A stretch of DNA of 37,129 nt. Source: Lachnospiraceae bacterium (GTDB lineage: Bacteria; Bacillota_A; Clostridia; Lachnospirales; Lachnospiraceae). The stretch covers positions 1 through 37,129 of the forward strand of contig JAEEWS010000026.1 in NCBI GenBank assembly GCA_016287765.1. Reading direction: 5' to 3'. The stretch's first letter is position 1, and every line of letters starts with the position of its first letter. The notes under the pieces were generated by a model, which had not been told where the DNA came from, made no database searches, and saw only the letters and a list, made by a program, of their open reading frames with translations. Position numbers and translations under genes: made by a program. This document shows positions 1 through 7,585 of this stretch, in pieces.

Positions 1-717
1 CAACATCATATCTTTAGGTTCGTTCTCCCGTAATGCCATAGCCAGCAGCTGTCTTCCGTATCCTTTTCCACGATATTCCTTTTTAACCAAAATATCGTAC
101 GGCTCGTTCTCCGCAAAACAATGCGTAACATCAATGTATCCGGTCACGATACAGTTTTCTACCGCAACAAAGATTTTAAAACGATCTGTAGCATTAATTA
201 CTTTGTCACCGGTCCAATACACATCTTTACTGTGCATTTCCAAATACTGATCGATATAGGCATCAGAAAGCGGTTCTATACACGTTGTTTCGTATTCTGG
301 CAATTTATGCGTATAAACCATTTTAATCTGCTCTTTGTCAAAATCGGCACCGCGTTTCTCAAGGTTGTTCTTGATCAGATGATTACGAGGATTAAATATA
401 AAATCTGCTTCGTATTCAGGATAGTTCTTTTCTATAAAAGAAAGTAATTCCTCTACGGAGCTGCCATCCCGCGTTATTCCTATAAGCATCTCCAGATACT
501 TTTCTTCCGAAATGATCAGAAGAATATACAGACCTGTTATTTTCCCTCTATCATCAGTCACAAAGCAGTGGTGATCTTTCTTTGCTATCGTATCATCAAG
601 GCTTTCACCGGCTTCTATTCTTGCAGTCAGATGCGGATCAGAGTATTTCTCATCCCCTATAAAACTATTAATATATTCACGATACTCATGAATATCTTTA
701 ACACATTTAACGCTCAT
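1..717 (-). CDS. GNAT-family N-acetyltransferase (3' end outside window)
   Basis: Reading the minus strand from the ATG at 717 gives 239 codons without a stop up to the window edge. The start has a good ribosome binding site (GAAGGGTAA) just upstream. Near the end of the visible part is RGKGYGRQLL, the acetyl-CoA pyrophosphate-binding loop (R/QxxGxG/A) of GNAT acetyltransferases, preceded by a beta strand ending in ILVKKEYRG. The first ~150 residues are not clearly GNAT-like and may be a degenerate second GNAT domain or a substrate domain. Substrate is unknown. The gene has its own promoter and a strong palindrome in its leader. The C-terminal end is missing because the window stops. Confidence 0.85.
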   Translation of the reverse strand, partial: MSVKCVKDIHEYREYINSFIGDEKYSDPHLTARIEAGESLDDTIAKKDHHCFVTDDRGKITGLYILLIISEEKYLEMLIGITRDGSSVEELLSFIEKNYPEYEADFIFNPRNHLIKNNLEKRGADFDKEQIKMVYTHKLPEYETTCIEPLSDAYIDQYLEMHSKDVYWTGDKVINATDRFKIFVAVENCIVTGYIDVTHCFAENEPYDILVKKEYRGKGYGRQLLAMALRENEPKDMML

Positions 718-733
718 ATAATTACCCTTCAAA

Positions 734-755
734 TTGTGCAAGTCAACTTGCACAA
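734..755. promoter_or_regulatory. 22-bp perfect palindrome in the leader of the GNAT gene
   Basis: Arms TTGTGCAAGT (734-743) and ACTTGCACAA (746-755) are perfect reverse complements around a 2-nt spacer. The site lies between the candidate promoter at 790-798 and the GNAT start codon at 717, so it could be a repressor operator downstream of the transcription start or an RNA hairpin close to the ribosome binding site. The short spacer favours a dimeric DNA-binding protein. The cognate regulator is not identifiable. Confidence 0.5.
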
Positions 756-789
756 ATACGTCAGTCTAAATGATGGCAACACATCAAAT

Positions 790-798
790 AGTATACCA
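790..798 (-). promoter_or_regulatory. Extended -10 promoter for the GNAT gene
   Basis: On the minus strand TGG-TATACT forms an extended -10 element (TGnTATAAT type). There is no good -35 hexamer at 17 bp, which fits an extended -10 promoter. Transcription would start near 783 and give a leader of about 65 nt containing the palindrome at 734-755. Confidence 0.4.
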
Positions 799-843
799 TA
801 TGTTATTGTTACTTCACAGAATTATTTCCTTCCTAACGACATA

Positions 844-870
844 TAACGGGAGCGTGTCACGCCCCCGTTA
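844..870 (-). terminator. Hairpin 3' of the small coiled-coil ORF
   Basis: TAACGGG at 844-850 pairs with CCCGTTA at 864-870, with an inner GCGTG/CACGC stem. It lies 20 nt after the stop of the ORF ending at 890. On the minus strand only a mixed TTATATG follows, so it is a weak intrinsic terminator at best. Confidence 0.4.
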
Positions 871-889
871 CAGTCCGTTAAGGAAAGAA

Positions 890-1270
890 TCAGTCTAGTT
901 CCGATCCTCGCTGTTTGGTGTAGAAGATTTTCCGTCTCGGCTCTGCTGCTATCTCTTTCTTATGTTCGTTGAGTTTTGCCAGAACGCTTTCGCGGGTCTT
1001 CTTTTCGACCGCATCCCGCTTATGTTCTTCCCACCATTCCCGGAACTTCTTCCATGCCCCGGATACAAGCCGACCGAGTGCGGTCTTCAGATTTTCGAGG
1101 AAAGCGTATCTCATAAATTCTTTCCGCGCTTCATTTTCGACCATATCATTGACTTTTTCATCAACCTTCTTGTTCAGGTCTTCCAGAGTATCTTCCATGA
1201 CGGCGACCTCAGCTGATGCTCCGGCGAGATATTCATCCATCGCATCGACCTTTTCGGCTTTCTGTCTCAC
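890..1270 (-). CDS. Small charged coiled-coil protein, probably a 3' gene remnant
   Basis: This 126-aa ORF is predicted helical and very rich in Lys/Glu/Ala, with a heptad-like stretch around residues 20-50 (VAVMEDTLEDLNKKVDEK) and a basic, Trp-rich patch (WKKFREWWEEHK). I do not recognise the family; helical tails like this occur in mobilisation/relaxase proteins, which is only a guess. The start is a GTG with no visible ribosome binding site. The frame stays open for about 12 coding-looking codons upstream (ending in SKEYF) before a TGA at the foot of a strong hairpin (1305-1333). That pattern suggests the 3' end of a once larger gene. It sits just beyond the 3' end of tRNA-Gln, a common integration site. 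Confidence 0.45.
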   Translation of the reverse strand: MRQKAEKVDAMDEYLAGASAEVAVMEDTLEDLNKKVDEKVNDMVENEARKEFMRYAFLENLKTALGRLVSGAWKKFREWWEEHKRDAVEKKTRESVLAKLNEHKKEIAAEPRRKIFYTKQRGSELD

Positions 1271-1304
1271 AAAATATTCTTTTGACCAGTCGCTGTTCCG
1301 TCAG

Positions 1305-1341
1305 AAAACCATAGTAAAAACGACTATGGTTTTCGTTTTTT
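1305..1341. terminator. 11-bp perfect stem-loop flanked by T runs
   Basis: AAAACCATAGT (1305-1315) and ACTATGGTTTT (1323-1333) pair perfectly around a 7-nt loop. On the plus strand the stem is followed by CGTTTTTT, and on the minus strand the stem itself ends in TTTT, so it may act in both directions. It stands directly upstream of the truncated-looking ORF at 890-1270, an odd place for a terminator unless that ORF has lost its 5' part. Confidence 0.45.
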
Positions 1342-1421
1342 GTCCTGATCGTTACTGAAAAAGGCTTTAGGAAAAAGAAGTAAGAACTTCCCGAAAAGCG
1401 GATAAACACGGCATTTGAACG

Positions 1422-1451
1422 AAAAAAAAGGAACTGCTTTCACAGTTCCTT
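1422..1451 (-). terminator. Intrinsic terminator of tRNA-Gln
   Basis: On the minus strand a GGAACTG/CAGTTCC stem (extended by AA/TT) with a 6-nt loop is followed by eight T residues (1422-1429). It lies immediately after the tRNA 3' end at 1455. Confidence 0.85.
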
Positions 1452-1454
1452 ACG

Positions 1455-1527
1455 CAGGGCTACAAGGATTCGAACCTTGAAAATGACGGAGTCAGAGTCC
1501 GTTGCCTTACCGTTTGGCGATAGCCCT
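1455..1527 (-). tRNA. tRNA-Gln (anticodon CUG)
   Basis: The minus strand folds as a full cloverleaf: acceptor AGGGCTA/TAGCCCT, D stem GCC/GGC, anticodon stem ACGGA/TCCGT with loop CTCTGAC giving anticodon CUG, and T stem CAAGG/CCTTG with loop TTCGAAT. CCA is not encoded. It has its own promoter at 1569-1597 and terminator at 1422-1451, so it is a single-gene unit. Confidence 0.93.
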
Positions 1528-1568
1528 ATATGCTTTTGTTTTGTACCTTTTTCCAAGGCACGGGTTGC

Positions 1569-1597
1569 ATTATACTACTAACCCAAACAAAATGCAA
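1569..1597 (-). promoter_or_regulatory. Sigma-A-type promoter of tRNA-Gln
   Basis: On the minus strand TTGCAT (1597-1592) and a perfect TATAAT (1574-1569) are separated by 17 bp. The predicted start is about 35 nt before the mature tRNA 5' end. The promoter sits just beyond the stop codon of the GH25 gene. Confidence 0.75.
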
Positions 1598-1615
1598 GCA
1601 TATTTTTAAACTTTT

Positions 1616-2506
1616 TTACTTGGAGTAATCAACAAATGAAATGTTCAGATCCACGTTGCCTTCGATCCCAGGAATCTGCGCTTTTTCCGTATATTGCCAC
1701 ATGGTGAAGCGGTAGGGCCAATAAAGATCGTCGCCGTAATAGGCATACCAATGATCATATTCCGTAAGATCCTTAAGATCAATGTTCATCAAACTCCAGG
1801 AGGTGTTCATGTATATGGCGGGAGTATAGCCCGCTTCTTTTATCCTGTCCATAAAGCTTCTGGCGATCTCTGTCCTTAAGGCATTATCGAGATTATCCGC
1901 TCTTCCGCTGCCGTCATATCTTTCCGTGTCAAATACCACAGGGAAAGTCACATGATAATCTTCCAGGTTTTTAATGCAAAACTCAGCCTCCGCTACAGCT
2001 TCTTCCTTGGTTATAGCCTGGGTATAGTAATAAACTCCCACCTTAAGACCGGCTTCAACCGCTCCTTCCATATACTCCTTAAACATGGGATCGAGGGTAA
2101 TATCACCGGAATTTAATTTACTGTTTCCCAAACGGATCATGACAAATTCTATGCCCGATCCCCTTACCTTCTTCCAGTCTATGGTCCCGTTCCATTTGGA
2201 AACGTCTATACCGGTAAGAGATGTTTTTTCACCGTTTTCGGTGTAGATCTTGTAACCATTCTCATCTTTGGTCAAGCAGTTCTTGTCTATAGTACTTAAA
2301 GGAATGTTTTCATCCGGCACTTCCAGCATGGCTCTGAAATTACCGTTTCCTCCCGTTTCTGTCACCACGATCGGCCTTCCTTTATCATTTTTGTGCATTA
2401 CATCCCACAGGATAAACCCACCGTAAACCAATAATGCGGTAGCAAAAACAGCAGACAGAATAATTGCAGGCAGACTCCATTTTCCCGGACTCTTACTTCT
2501 TCTCAT
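1616..2506 (-). CDS. Membrane-anchored GH25 lysozyme (muramidase)
   Basis: This 296-aa protein would hydrolyse the beta-1,4 bond between N-acetylmuramic acid and N-acetylglucosamine in peptidoglycan. Residues ~12-34 form one transmembrane segment with a basic N-terminal side, so the enzyme is displayed outside the membrane on a ~60-residue stalk. The GH25 domain runs from about 97 to the end: GIDVSKWNG (Asp101), the catalytic strand VVFDTERYD (Asp193 and Glu195, the DxE pair), and the family's C-terminal MWQYTE...GNVDLN strand. The start has a strong site (GGGGAGGAAC). It is transcribed away from the divergent YigZ-family gene. No cell-wall-binding repeats are seen, so a role in wall turnover is more likely than phage lysis. 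Confidence 0.9.
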   Translation of the reverse strand: MRRSKSPGKWSLPAIILSAVFATALLVYGGFILWDVMHKNDKGRPIVVTETGGNGNFRAMLEVPDENIPLSTIDKNCLTKDENGYKIYTENGEKTSLTGIDVSKWNGTIDWKKVRGSGIEFVMIRLGNSKLNSGDITLDPMFKEYMEGAVEAGLKVGVYYYTQAITKEEAVAEAEFCIKNLEDYHVTFPVVFDTERYDGSGRADNLDNALRTEIARSFMDRIKEAGYTPAIYMNTSWSLMNIDLKDLTEYDHWYAYYGDDLYWPYRFTMWQYTEKAQIPGIEGNVDLNISFVDYSK

Positions 2507-2548
2507 GCCAAGTTCCTCCCCTAAAAACAGCCTTCATATCACTCATTC

Positions 2549-2577
2549 TTCACAACGCCCCGGGTATATGTTAAAAT
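2549..2577 (+). promoter_or_regulatory. Sigma-A-type promoter of the YigZ-family gene
   Basis: TTCACA (2549-2554) and TAAAAT (2572-2577) are separated by exactly 17 bp, each 5/6 to consensus. Transcription would start near 2584, downstream of the ATG at 2580. That ATG therefore cannot be used, which fixes the start at 2646. Confidence 0.65.
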
Positions 2578-2645
2578 AGATGAAACGCATATTTCGCGCA
2601 TACGTTACAATTTTAACACATCAAAAAAAGTTTGGAAATACGTAT

Positions 2646-3266
2646 ATGACAGAACATAAGACAATTTTAAGAGCCGGAAACGGAGAAGTGGAAGAGAAAC
2701 GCTCCAGATTCCTCGCTACAGCGATCCATTGCGAATCTGAAGAAGAAGCCCTCTCCTTTATAGAAGGCGTGAAAAAGAAGTACTACGATGCACGCCACAA
2801 CTGCTATGCCTACATAATCGGCGAAAAGGGAGAACTGGAACGTGCAAGTGATGACGGCGAGCCTCAAAAAACAGCCGGCCAGCCCATCCTTTCGGTACTT
2901 CGCGGAGCAGACCTTAAAAATGTGTGCTGCGTTGTGACCCGTTACTTTGGAGGCACCCTCCTGGGAACCGGCGGTCTGGTCCGGGCATATACCGACTCTG
3001 CCCGTTTAGCGGTGGAAGATGCCGAGATCATAACAAACAAGATCGGACGTATCCTCACGATAACCACCGACTATATGGGGCTGGGAAAGATCCAGTACAT
3101 TCTGGCTCAGGCAGAACTCACTCCGGGAGATATAAGTTACACGGATAACGTTTCGATCACCGTCTGTGTTCCGGAAAACATGCTTGATACAATAAAGAAT
3201 AAGATCACAGAGGCTACCGCCGCAAAGGCTGTGATCGAAGCCGGGGAACTGATGCTCTATCACTGA
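2646..3266 (+). CDS. YigZ/IMPACT-family protein (UPF0029)
   Basis: This 206-aa protein begins MTEHKTILRAG, followed by the family's VEEKRSRFLATA segment, DARHNCYAYIIG, and DDGEPQKTAGQPIL, the conserved block of the YigZ/IMPACT N-terminal domain. The next conserved block is VVTRYFGGTLLGTGGLVRAY. Residues ~140-206 form the small C-terminal domain (DUF1949). Its exact biochemical role in bacteria is unsettled; eukaryotic IMPACT acts in translational control. An upstream in-frame ATG at 2580 would add 22 residues, but it lies at or before the predicted transcription start and has no ribosome binding site, and the family begins close to 2646. It converges on purL with a shared terminator. Confidence 0.9.
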   Translation: MTEHKTILRAGNGEVEEKRSRFLATAIHCESEEEALSFIEGVKKKYYDARHNCYAYIIGEKGELERASDDGEPQKTAGQPILSVLRGADLKNVCCVVTRYFGGTLLGTGGLVRAYTDSARLAVEDAEIITNKIGRILTITTDYMGLGKIQYILAQAELTPGDISYTDNVSITVCVPENMLDTIKNKITEATAAKAVIEAGELMLYH

Positions 3267-3273
3267 TCGGACC

Positions 3274-3313
3274 AAAAAAGACGTTTCGGACATTAAACCG
3301 AAACGTCTTTTTT
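3274..3313. terminator. Bidirectional terminator between the YigZ-family gene and purL
   Basis: A perfect 16-bp inverted repeat (3274-3289 and 3298-3313) has six A at the left foot and six T at the right foot, and a GACGTTTCGG core. It works as an intrinsic terminator on both strands and sits between two convergent stop codons. Confidence 0.92.
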
Positions 3314-3318
3314 GTTAT

Positions 3319-6300
3319 TTATTTAAAATATTCAACACCTGATTCGAAGATCTTCTGATCCTGTGAACCGTAAATATTCTTTGCAACACCCTCTCCTATT
3401 CTTTCGGAGTGAGCCATCTTTCCCAAGATACGGCCTGTGGGATCTGTGATACCCTCGATAGCCATATAACTCAGGTTAGGGTTAAAATCCTCATCAAAGG
3501 AAGGATTTCCGTTTACATCAACATACTGTGTCGCTACCTGACCGTTGGCGATAAGCTTTTTAAGCCACTCATCGTTGGCTACGAAACGACCTTCACCATG
3601 AGATGCGGGAATGGAGTAAACCCCACCCAGATCAGCCTTTGCAAGCCAAGGAGACTTGTTGGAAACAACCTTTGTATAAACGGACTTGGAAATATGACGT
3701 CCGATGGAATTTCTTGTAAGGGTAGGTGAATCCGCAGAGATCTCGCATATCTCTCCGTAAGGCACAAGACCCAGCTTGATGATGGCCTGGAAACCGTTAC
3801 AGATACCCAGAACAAGGCCGTCCCGCTGCTTAATAAGATCATTTACCGCTTCCTTAAGCTTTTCGTTTCTGAAGGCTGTGGCAATGAACTTACCCGAACC
3901 GTCAGGCTCATCACCTGCTGAGAATCCACCGGGGAACATAAGGATCTGTGCATTCTTTATGCCCTTAACATAGGCTTCGACAGAATCGATTATATCCTGC
4001 TCATTCCTGTTTCTGAATACACAGGTGTCAACCTCCGCTCCTGCCTTTTCAAAGGCTCTGAGCGTATCATATTCGCAGTTTGTACCGGGGAATACGGGAA
4101 TAAAAACTCTGGGCTTTGCAGTCTTAAACTTTGAGGTGATGATCGTCTTATTTTCATACAAAGGAATGACTGCTTCGGAAGCATCCTTCTCTTCCTTCTT
4201 TGCGGTAGCTGTGGGGAATACACTCTCAAGAGGCTTGGTCCATGCCGAAAGAGCTTCTTCTTCCGTAATAGTCGCGGATCTGTATGCCAGACCGCTCTTT
4301 GTTACCTTACCGATCACATCACATACAGCTTTACCTGCCTTAACGATCTCAAGATCCTTTTCGGAGATCTCGGCAATGATATCACCGTAGCCTTCTCCGA
4401 ACATCTCGCTGTAGCTTACTGTATCAAAGATCTCAGCTCCCAAATGGTTACCGAAGCCCATCTTTGCAACCGCTTCAGCAATACCGTGGCCGGTAACTGC
4501 CCATGCGGACTTAATATAGCCCTTGCGAGCGATAGCTGCAAAAGCCTCCATCTGCTTCATGAAGTCATCGTAATCGGGAAGATCATATTCATCACGCTTC
4601 ATAGGGAATCTGACGATCAGATTACCTGCTTCCTTAAATTCATCGGAAATAATGTCACCGTGCTTTGCCACATCTACGGCAAAGGATACGAGTGTAGGCG
4701 GAACATCGATCTCATTGAAGCTTCCGGACATGGAGTCCTTGCCTCCGATGGATGCCAGTCCCAGTCTGATCTGAGCCTCATAAGCTCCGAGAAGCGCTGC
4801 CAGCGGCTTACCCCAGCGCTTTCTGTCGTCACGGAGTCTTTCAAAAAATTCTTGAAATGTAAAACGGATAGAGGTCAAATCGCCGCCGGCTGCCACAATT
4901 TTTGCGACAGAGGAGATAACAGCGTAGGAAGAGCCATGGTACGGGCTCCAGCTGGACAAGTAAGGATCGAAACCGTAGCTCATCATGGTAACGGTATCGC
5001 ACTTTCCACGAAGAACGGGAAGCTTGGCAACCATGGTCTGAGTAGGTGTCATCTGATACTTGCCTCCGAAAGGCATAAGGGTGCTCGACGCTCCGATGGA
5101 GGAGTCGAACATTTCGGAAAGTCCCTTCTTTGAACATACATTAAGGTCTGAAAGAGTATCCAGCCACTTCTTTTTAAGGTCTGTCTCTTCCTTTTCCTCT
5201 ATTTTTTCGACAGGCATCTCTACAAAGGCTTCTGCCTCCTGATGCGCACCGTTGGTGTTAAGGAAATCACGTGAAATATTCACGATGTCCTTTCCTCTCC
5301 ACTTGAGGACCAGACGCTTCTCTTCGGTTACCTTGGCAACGATAACTGCTTCAAGGTTTTCGGATGCTGCAAACTCCAGCATCTTGTCAGCGTCCTTTTT
5401 ATCTACAACTATAGCCATTCTTTCCTGGGATTCGGAAATAGCAAGCTCCGTTCCGTCAAGTCCGGCATATTTTTTCGGAACAAGGTCAAGATCTACGATA
5501 AGACCGTCAGCCAACTCTCCGATGGCTACGGAAACACCGCCCGCACCGAAGTCATTACATTTTTTAATGAGCCTGGTAACTTCGGGACGTCTGAACAGTC
5601 TCTGCAACTTTCTTTCTGTGGGTGCATTACCCTTTTGTACTTCTGCACCGCAGGTATTGATGGATTCGGCATTATGTGCCTTGGAAGAACCCGTAGCTCC
5701 GCCGCAGCCGTCACGACCGGTACGACCGCCCATTAAGATGATAACATCTCCGGGTTCGGAATTTTCACGGATAACATTTTCTCTCTTTGCAGCTCCCATT
5801 ACAGCACCGATCTCAAGACGCTTTGCAACGTAATCAGGATGATAGATCTCATCTACTAGACCGGTGGCAAGACCGATCTGGTTACCGTAGGAAGAATAAC
5901 CGTTAGCTGCTCCGGTAACTATCTTTCTTTGAGGAAGCTTGCCGGGTAAGGTGTCAGCAATAGCCACTCTGGGATCTGCCGCACCTGTAACTCTCATTGC
6001 CTGATAAACATAGCCTCTTCCCGACAGAGGATCGCGGATAGCTCCTCCGAGGCAGGTTGCTGCGCCACCGAAGGGCTCGATCTCTGTGGGATGGTTGTGA
6101 GTCTCATTCTTAAAGAAGATAAGCCATTCCTCGGTCTTACCGTCCACTTCAACGGGAACGATGATAGAGCAGGCATTGATCTCATCTGACACTTCCATGT
6201 CATCAAGCTTTCCTGCAGCTCTCAGCTCCTTCATGCCGAAAATAGCAAGGTCCATAAGTGAAACATACTTGTCGGGACGGTTTGCATAAAGCACCGAACG

Positions 6301-7074
6301 AGCCTTCAAATACTTGTTATAAGTATCTTCTATGGGCTTTTTGTACTTTCCTTCTTCGAACTCCACATTTTTAAGTTCTGTAAGGAAAGTGGTATGACGG
6401 CAGTGATCCGACCAATAGGTGTCAAATACACGGATCTCTGTAAAGGAAGGATCCCTCTTCTCTTCATCTCTGTAATGATCACGGATGAAAAGGAAGTCTC
6501 TGAAGGTCATGGCCAGATTCAGGGAATCATATAATTTCTTAAGTTCTTCTTCCGAAGCCGTTCTGAAGCCGTCAAAGATCTTTATATCCGCAGGTGTATC
6601 GTAATTAACCTTTAAGGTCTCGGGGATCTCCTCGGAGGCTGTTCTGGAATCCACAGGGTTGATGCAGTATTTCCTGATCTTTTCAAGTTCCTCTTTGTTT
6701 ACGTTACCCTTAAGCACATAGGTGGTGGCACTTAAGATAACGGGCTCCTCGCTCTCACAGAGAAGCTTTACGCACTGTACGGCGGAATCCGCTCTCTGGT
6801 CGAACTGTCCGGGAAGATATTCCACGGAGAAGAACACCTCATCGGAAGCCTTGGGGAAATCTCCTTCGTAAAGGAAATCTACGGGAGGCTCGGTGAATAC
6901 TGTGCCCAGTGACTTTTTGTAGGTGTCTTCGCTTAAGTTCTCAACGTCATATCTGATGAGGACGCGGACACTCTCCACACTGTTGATGCCGAGATATTCA
7001 TTGATCTCATTTTTAAGTTCTTTTGCGCGCACTGCATAGGCAGGCTTTTTTTCTGAGTAAATTCTTCTTACCAT
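3319..7074 (-). CDS. purL: Phosphoribosylformylglycinamidine synthase, single-chain PurL
   Basis: The enzyme makes FGAM from FGAR, ATP and glutamine in purine synthesis. At 1,251 residues it carries all modules in one chain: a PurS-like N-terminal region, duplicated AIR-synthase-type domains (FKNETHNHPTEIEPFGGAATC near 350; GGKDSMSGSF in the second half), and a C-terminal class I glutaminase. The glutaminase triad is visible: Cys1092 in LGICNGF, and His1222 and Glu1224 in MAHSER. The open frame extends upstream to 7143, but the ATG at 7074 has a GAGG site and begins MVRRIYSEKK, and the extra 23 codons run into a hairpin-rich leader. It is the only purine-pathway gene in the window. The region upstream (7137-7477) is heavily structured and may regulate it. 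Confidence 0.95.
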   Translation of the reverse strand: MVRRIYSEKKPAYAVRAKELKNEINEYLGINSVESVRVLIRYDVENLSEDTYKKSLGTVFTEPPVDFLYEGDFPKASDEVFFSVEYLPGQFDQRADSAVQCVKLLCESEEPVILSATTYVLKGNVNKEELEKIRKYCINPVDSRTASEEIPETLKVNYDTPADIKIFDGFRTASEEELKKLYDSLNLAMTFRDFLFIRDHYRDEEKRDPSFTEIRVFDTYWSDHCRHTTFLTELKNVEFEEGKYKKPIEDTYNKYLKARSVLYANRPDKYVSLMDLAIFGMKELRAAGKLDDMEVSDEINACSIIVPVEVDGKTEEWLIFFKNETHNHPTEIEPFGGAATCLGGAIRDPLSGRGYVYQAMRVTGAADPRVAIADTLPGKLPQRKIVTGAANGYSSYGNQIGLATGLVDEIYHPDYVAKRLEIGAVMGAAKRENVIRENSEPGDVIILMGGRTGRDGCGGATGSSKAHNAESINTCGAEVQKGNAPTERKLQRLFRRPEVTRLIKKCNDFGAGGVSVAIGELADGLIVDLDLVPKKYAGLDGTELAISESQERMAIVVDKKDADKMLEFAASENLEAVIVAKVTEEKRLVLKWRGKDIVNISRDFLNTNGAHQEAEAFVEMPVEKIEEKEETDLKKKWLDTLSDLNVCSKKGLSEMFDSSIGASSTLMPFGGKYQMTPTQTMVAKLPVLRGKCDTVTMMSYGFDPYLSSWSPYHGSSYAVISSVAKIVAAGGDLTSIRFTFQEFFERLRDDRKRWGKPLAALLGAYEAQIRLGLASIGGKDSMSGSFNEIDVPPTLVSFAVDVAKHGDIISDEFKEAGNLIVRFPMKRDEYDLPDYDDFMKQMEAFAAIARKGYIKSAWAVTGHGIAEAVAKMGFGNHLGAEIFDTVSYSEMFGEGYGDIIAEISEKDLEIVKAGKAVCDVIGKVTKSGLAYRSATITEEEALSAWTKPLESVFPTATAKKEEKDASEAVIPLYENKTIITSKFKTAKPRVFIPVFPGTNCEYDTLRAFEKAGAEVDTCVFRNRNEQDIIDSVEAYVKGIKNAQILMFPGGFSAGDEPDGSGKFIATAFRNEKLKEAVNDLIKQRDGLVLGICNGFQAIIKLGLVPYGEICEISADSPTLTRNSIGRHISKSVYTKVVSNKSPWLAKADLGGVYSIPASHGEGRFVANDEWLKKLIANGQVATQYVDVNGNPSFDEDFNPNLSYMAIEGITDPTGRILGKMAHSERIGEGVAKNIYGSQDQKIFESGVEYFK

Positions 7075-7136
7075 ATCTTTAAACCTCGTATTTGAGTTAT
7101 CTGTTTCGATCTTGATCAGGATACACATTTGGAAGT

Positions 7137-7232
7137 GTCGCATCTTAAGATGCGACGGTTAGAGGGACGCGCCACTTGGCAAGGGCGCGTGGATGTCGTC
7201 CGGAAGAGTCGCATCCGGAGGATGCGACTCTT
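7137..7232 (-). promoter_or_regulatory. Three adjacent inverted repeats upstream of purL with shared arms
   Basis: Three stems follow one another: a perfect 20-bp palindrome with arms GTCGCATCTT/AAGATGCGAC (7137-7156), ACGCGCC/GGCGCGT (7167-7173 with 7184-7190), and a 13-bp stem with a GGA loop (7204-7216 with 7220-7232). The first and third share GTCGCATC/GATGCGAC arms, so alternative pairings between them are possible. The set ends about 60 nt before the purL start codon. I could not match it to a purine, PRPP, ZTP or other riboswitch I know. Confidence 0.55.
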
Positions 7233-7292
7233 GGGTGGGCGCACCGTTTGTGGTTATGTAGGCTACAGGTGATAGGGAAAATTCTTTGTCAT

Positions 7293-7477
7293 ATATGAAC
7301 AACACGGAGTGTTATTCATATGCCAAAACATACTTCAATTTTGTTAAGAGGGACGAATTTATTGGGCGGCATTACATGCCTCTATCCGCATATCTCTGTA
7401 ACCCACCTTGCTCCCAAAGTACGGGAGCAGTGGGTTATAGAGATATGCGGACCGCTGCGCGGTCATCCAATAAATTC
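7293..7477. repeat. Hairpin plus large nested inverted repeat in the purL-lysR intergenic region
   Basis: A 13-bp stem with one mismatch and a GGA loop lies at 7293-7321. It is followed by a nested structure: outer arms GAATTTATTGG (7355-7365) and CCAATAAATTC (7467-7477), an inner near-perfect arm pair 7386-7415/7423-7450 (only one substitution and a 2-nt insertion over about 28 bp), and a small GACCGC/GCGGTC hairpin (7450-7464). The outer arms could be terminal inverted repeats of a miniature mobile element, or the whole may be one folded RNA. No protein-coding signal is convincing here. Confidence 0.6.
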
Positions 7478-7513
7478 TGACAGTGATAAAAATGAAGTGA
7501 GTTGGGTTATGAT

Positions 7514-7543
7514 ATAAAACGATCTTGTACATCTACTTGTCAA
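7514..7543 (-). promoter_or_regulatory. Candidate promoter for a long purL leader
   Basis: On the minus strand a perfect TTGACA (7543-7538) is followed after 18 bp by TTTTAT (7519-7514, 4/6). If used, the purL transcript would begin near 7507 and carry a leader of about 430 nt containing every inverted repeat between 7137 and 7477. No promoter nearer to purL is convincing. Confidence 0.35.
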
Positions 7544-7585
7544 AAAATTAATTATCTTTTTGTACTTCCATTAAACCACAAATGG

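Noticed and set aside
121..846. Plus-strand ORFs of 92-108 codons at the left edge
   Set aside because: They are antisense to the GNAT gene, or run into its leader and promoter region.
2580..2645. Upstream start for the YigZ-family gene
   Set aside because: It sits at the predicted transcription start, has no ribosome binding site, and the family starts near 2646.
4444..5133. 229-codon plus-strand open frame, and a 193-codon one at 5252-5833
   Set aside because: Both are antisense to purL, whose domains are continuous here.
7075..7143. 23-codon N-terminal extension of purL
   Set aside because: It begins inside a palindrome and adds residues unlike PurL; the ATG at 7074 has the ribosome binding site.
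7137..7300. Known riboswitch (guanine/adenine, PRPP/ppGpp ykkC, ZTP) upstream of purL
   Set aside because: None of the conserved cores of these classes can be seen; the region is listed only as structured sequence.
7286..7517. Two small overlapping plus-strand ORFs of 64-65 codons
   Set aside because: They consist of inverted-repeat sequence, lack ribosome binding sites and match no family.
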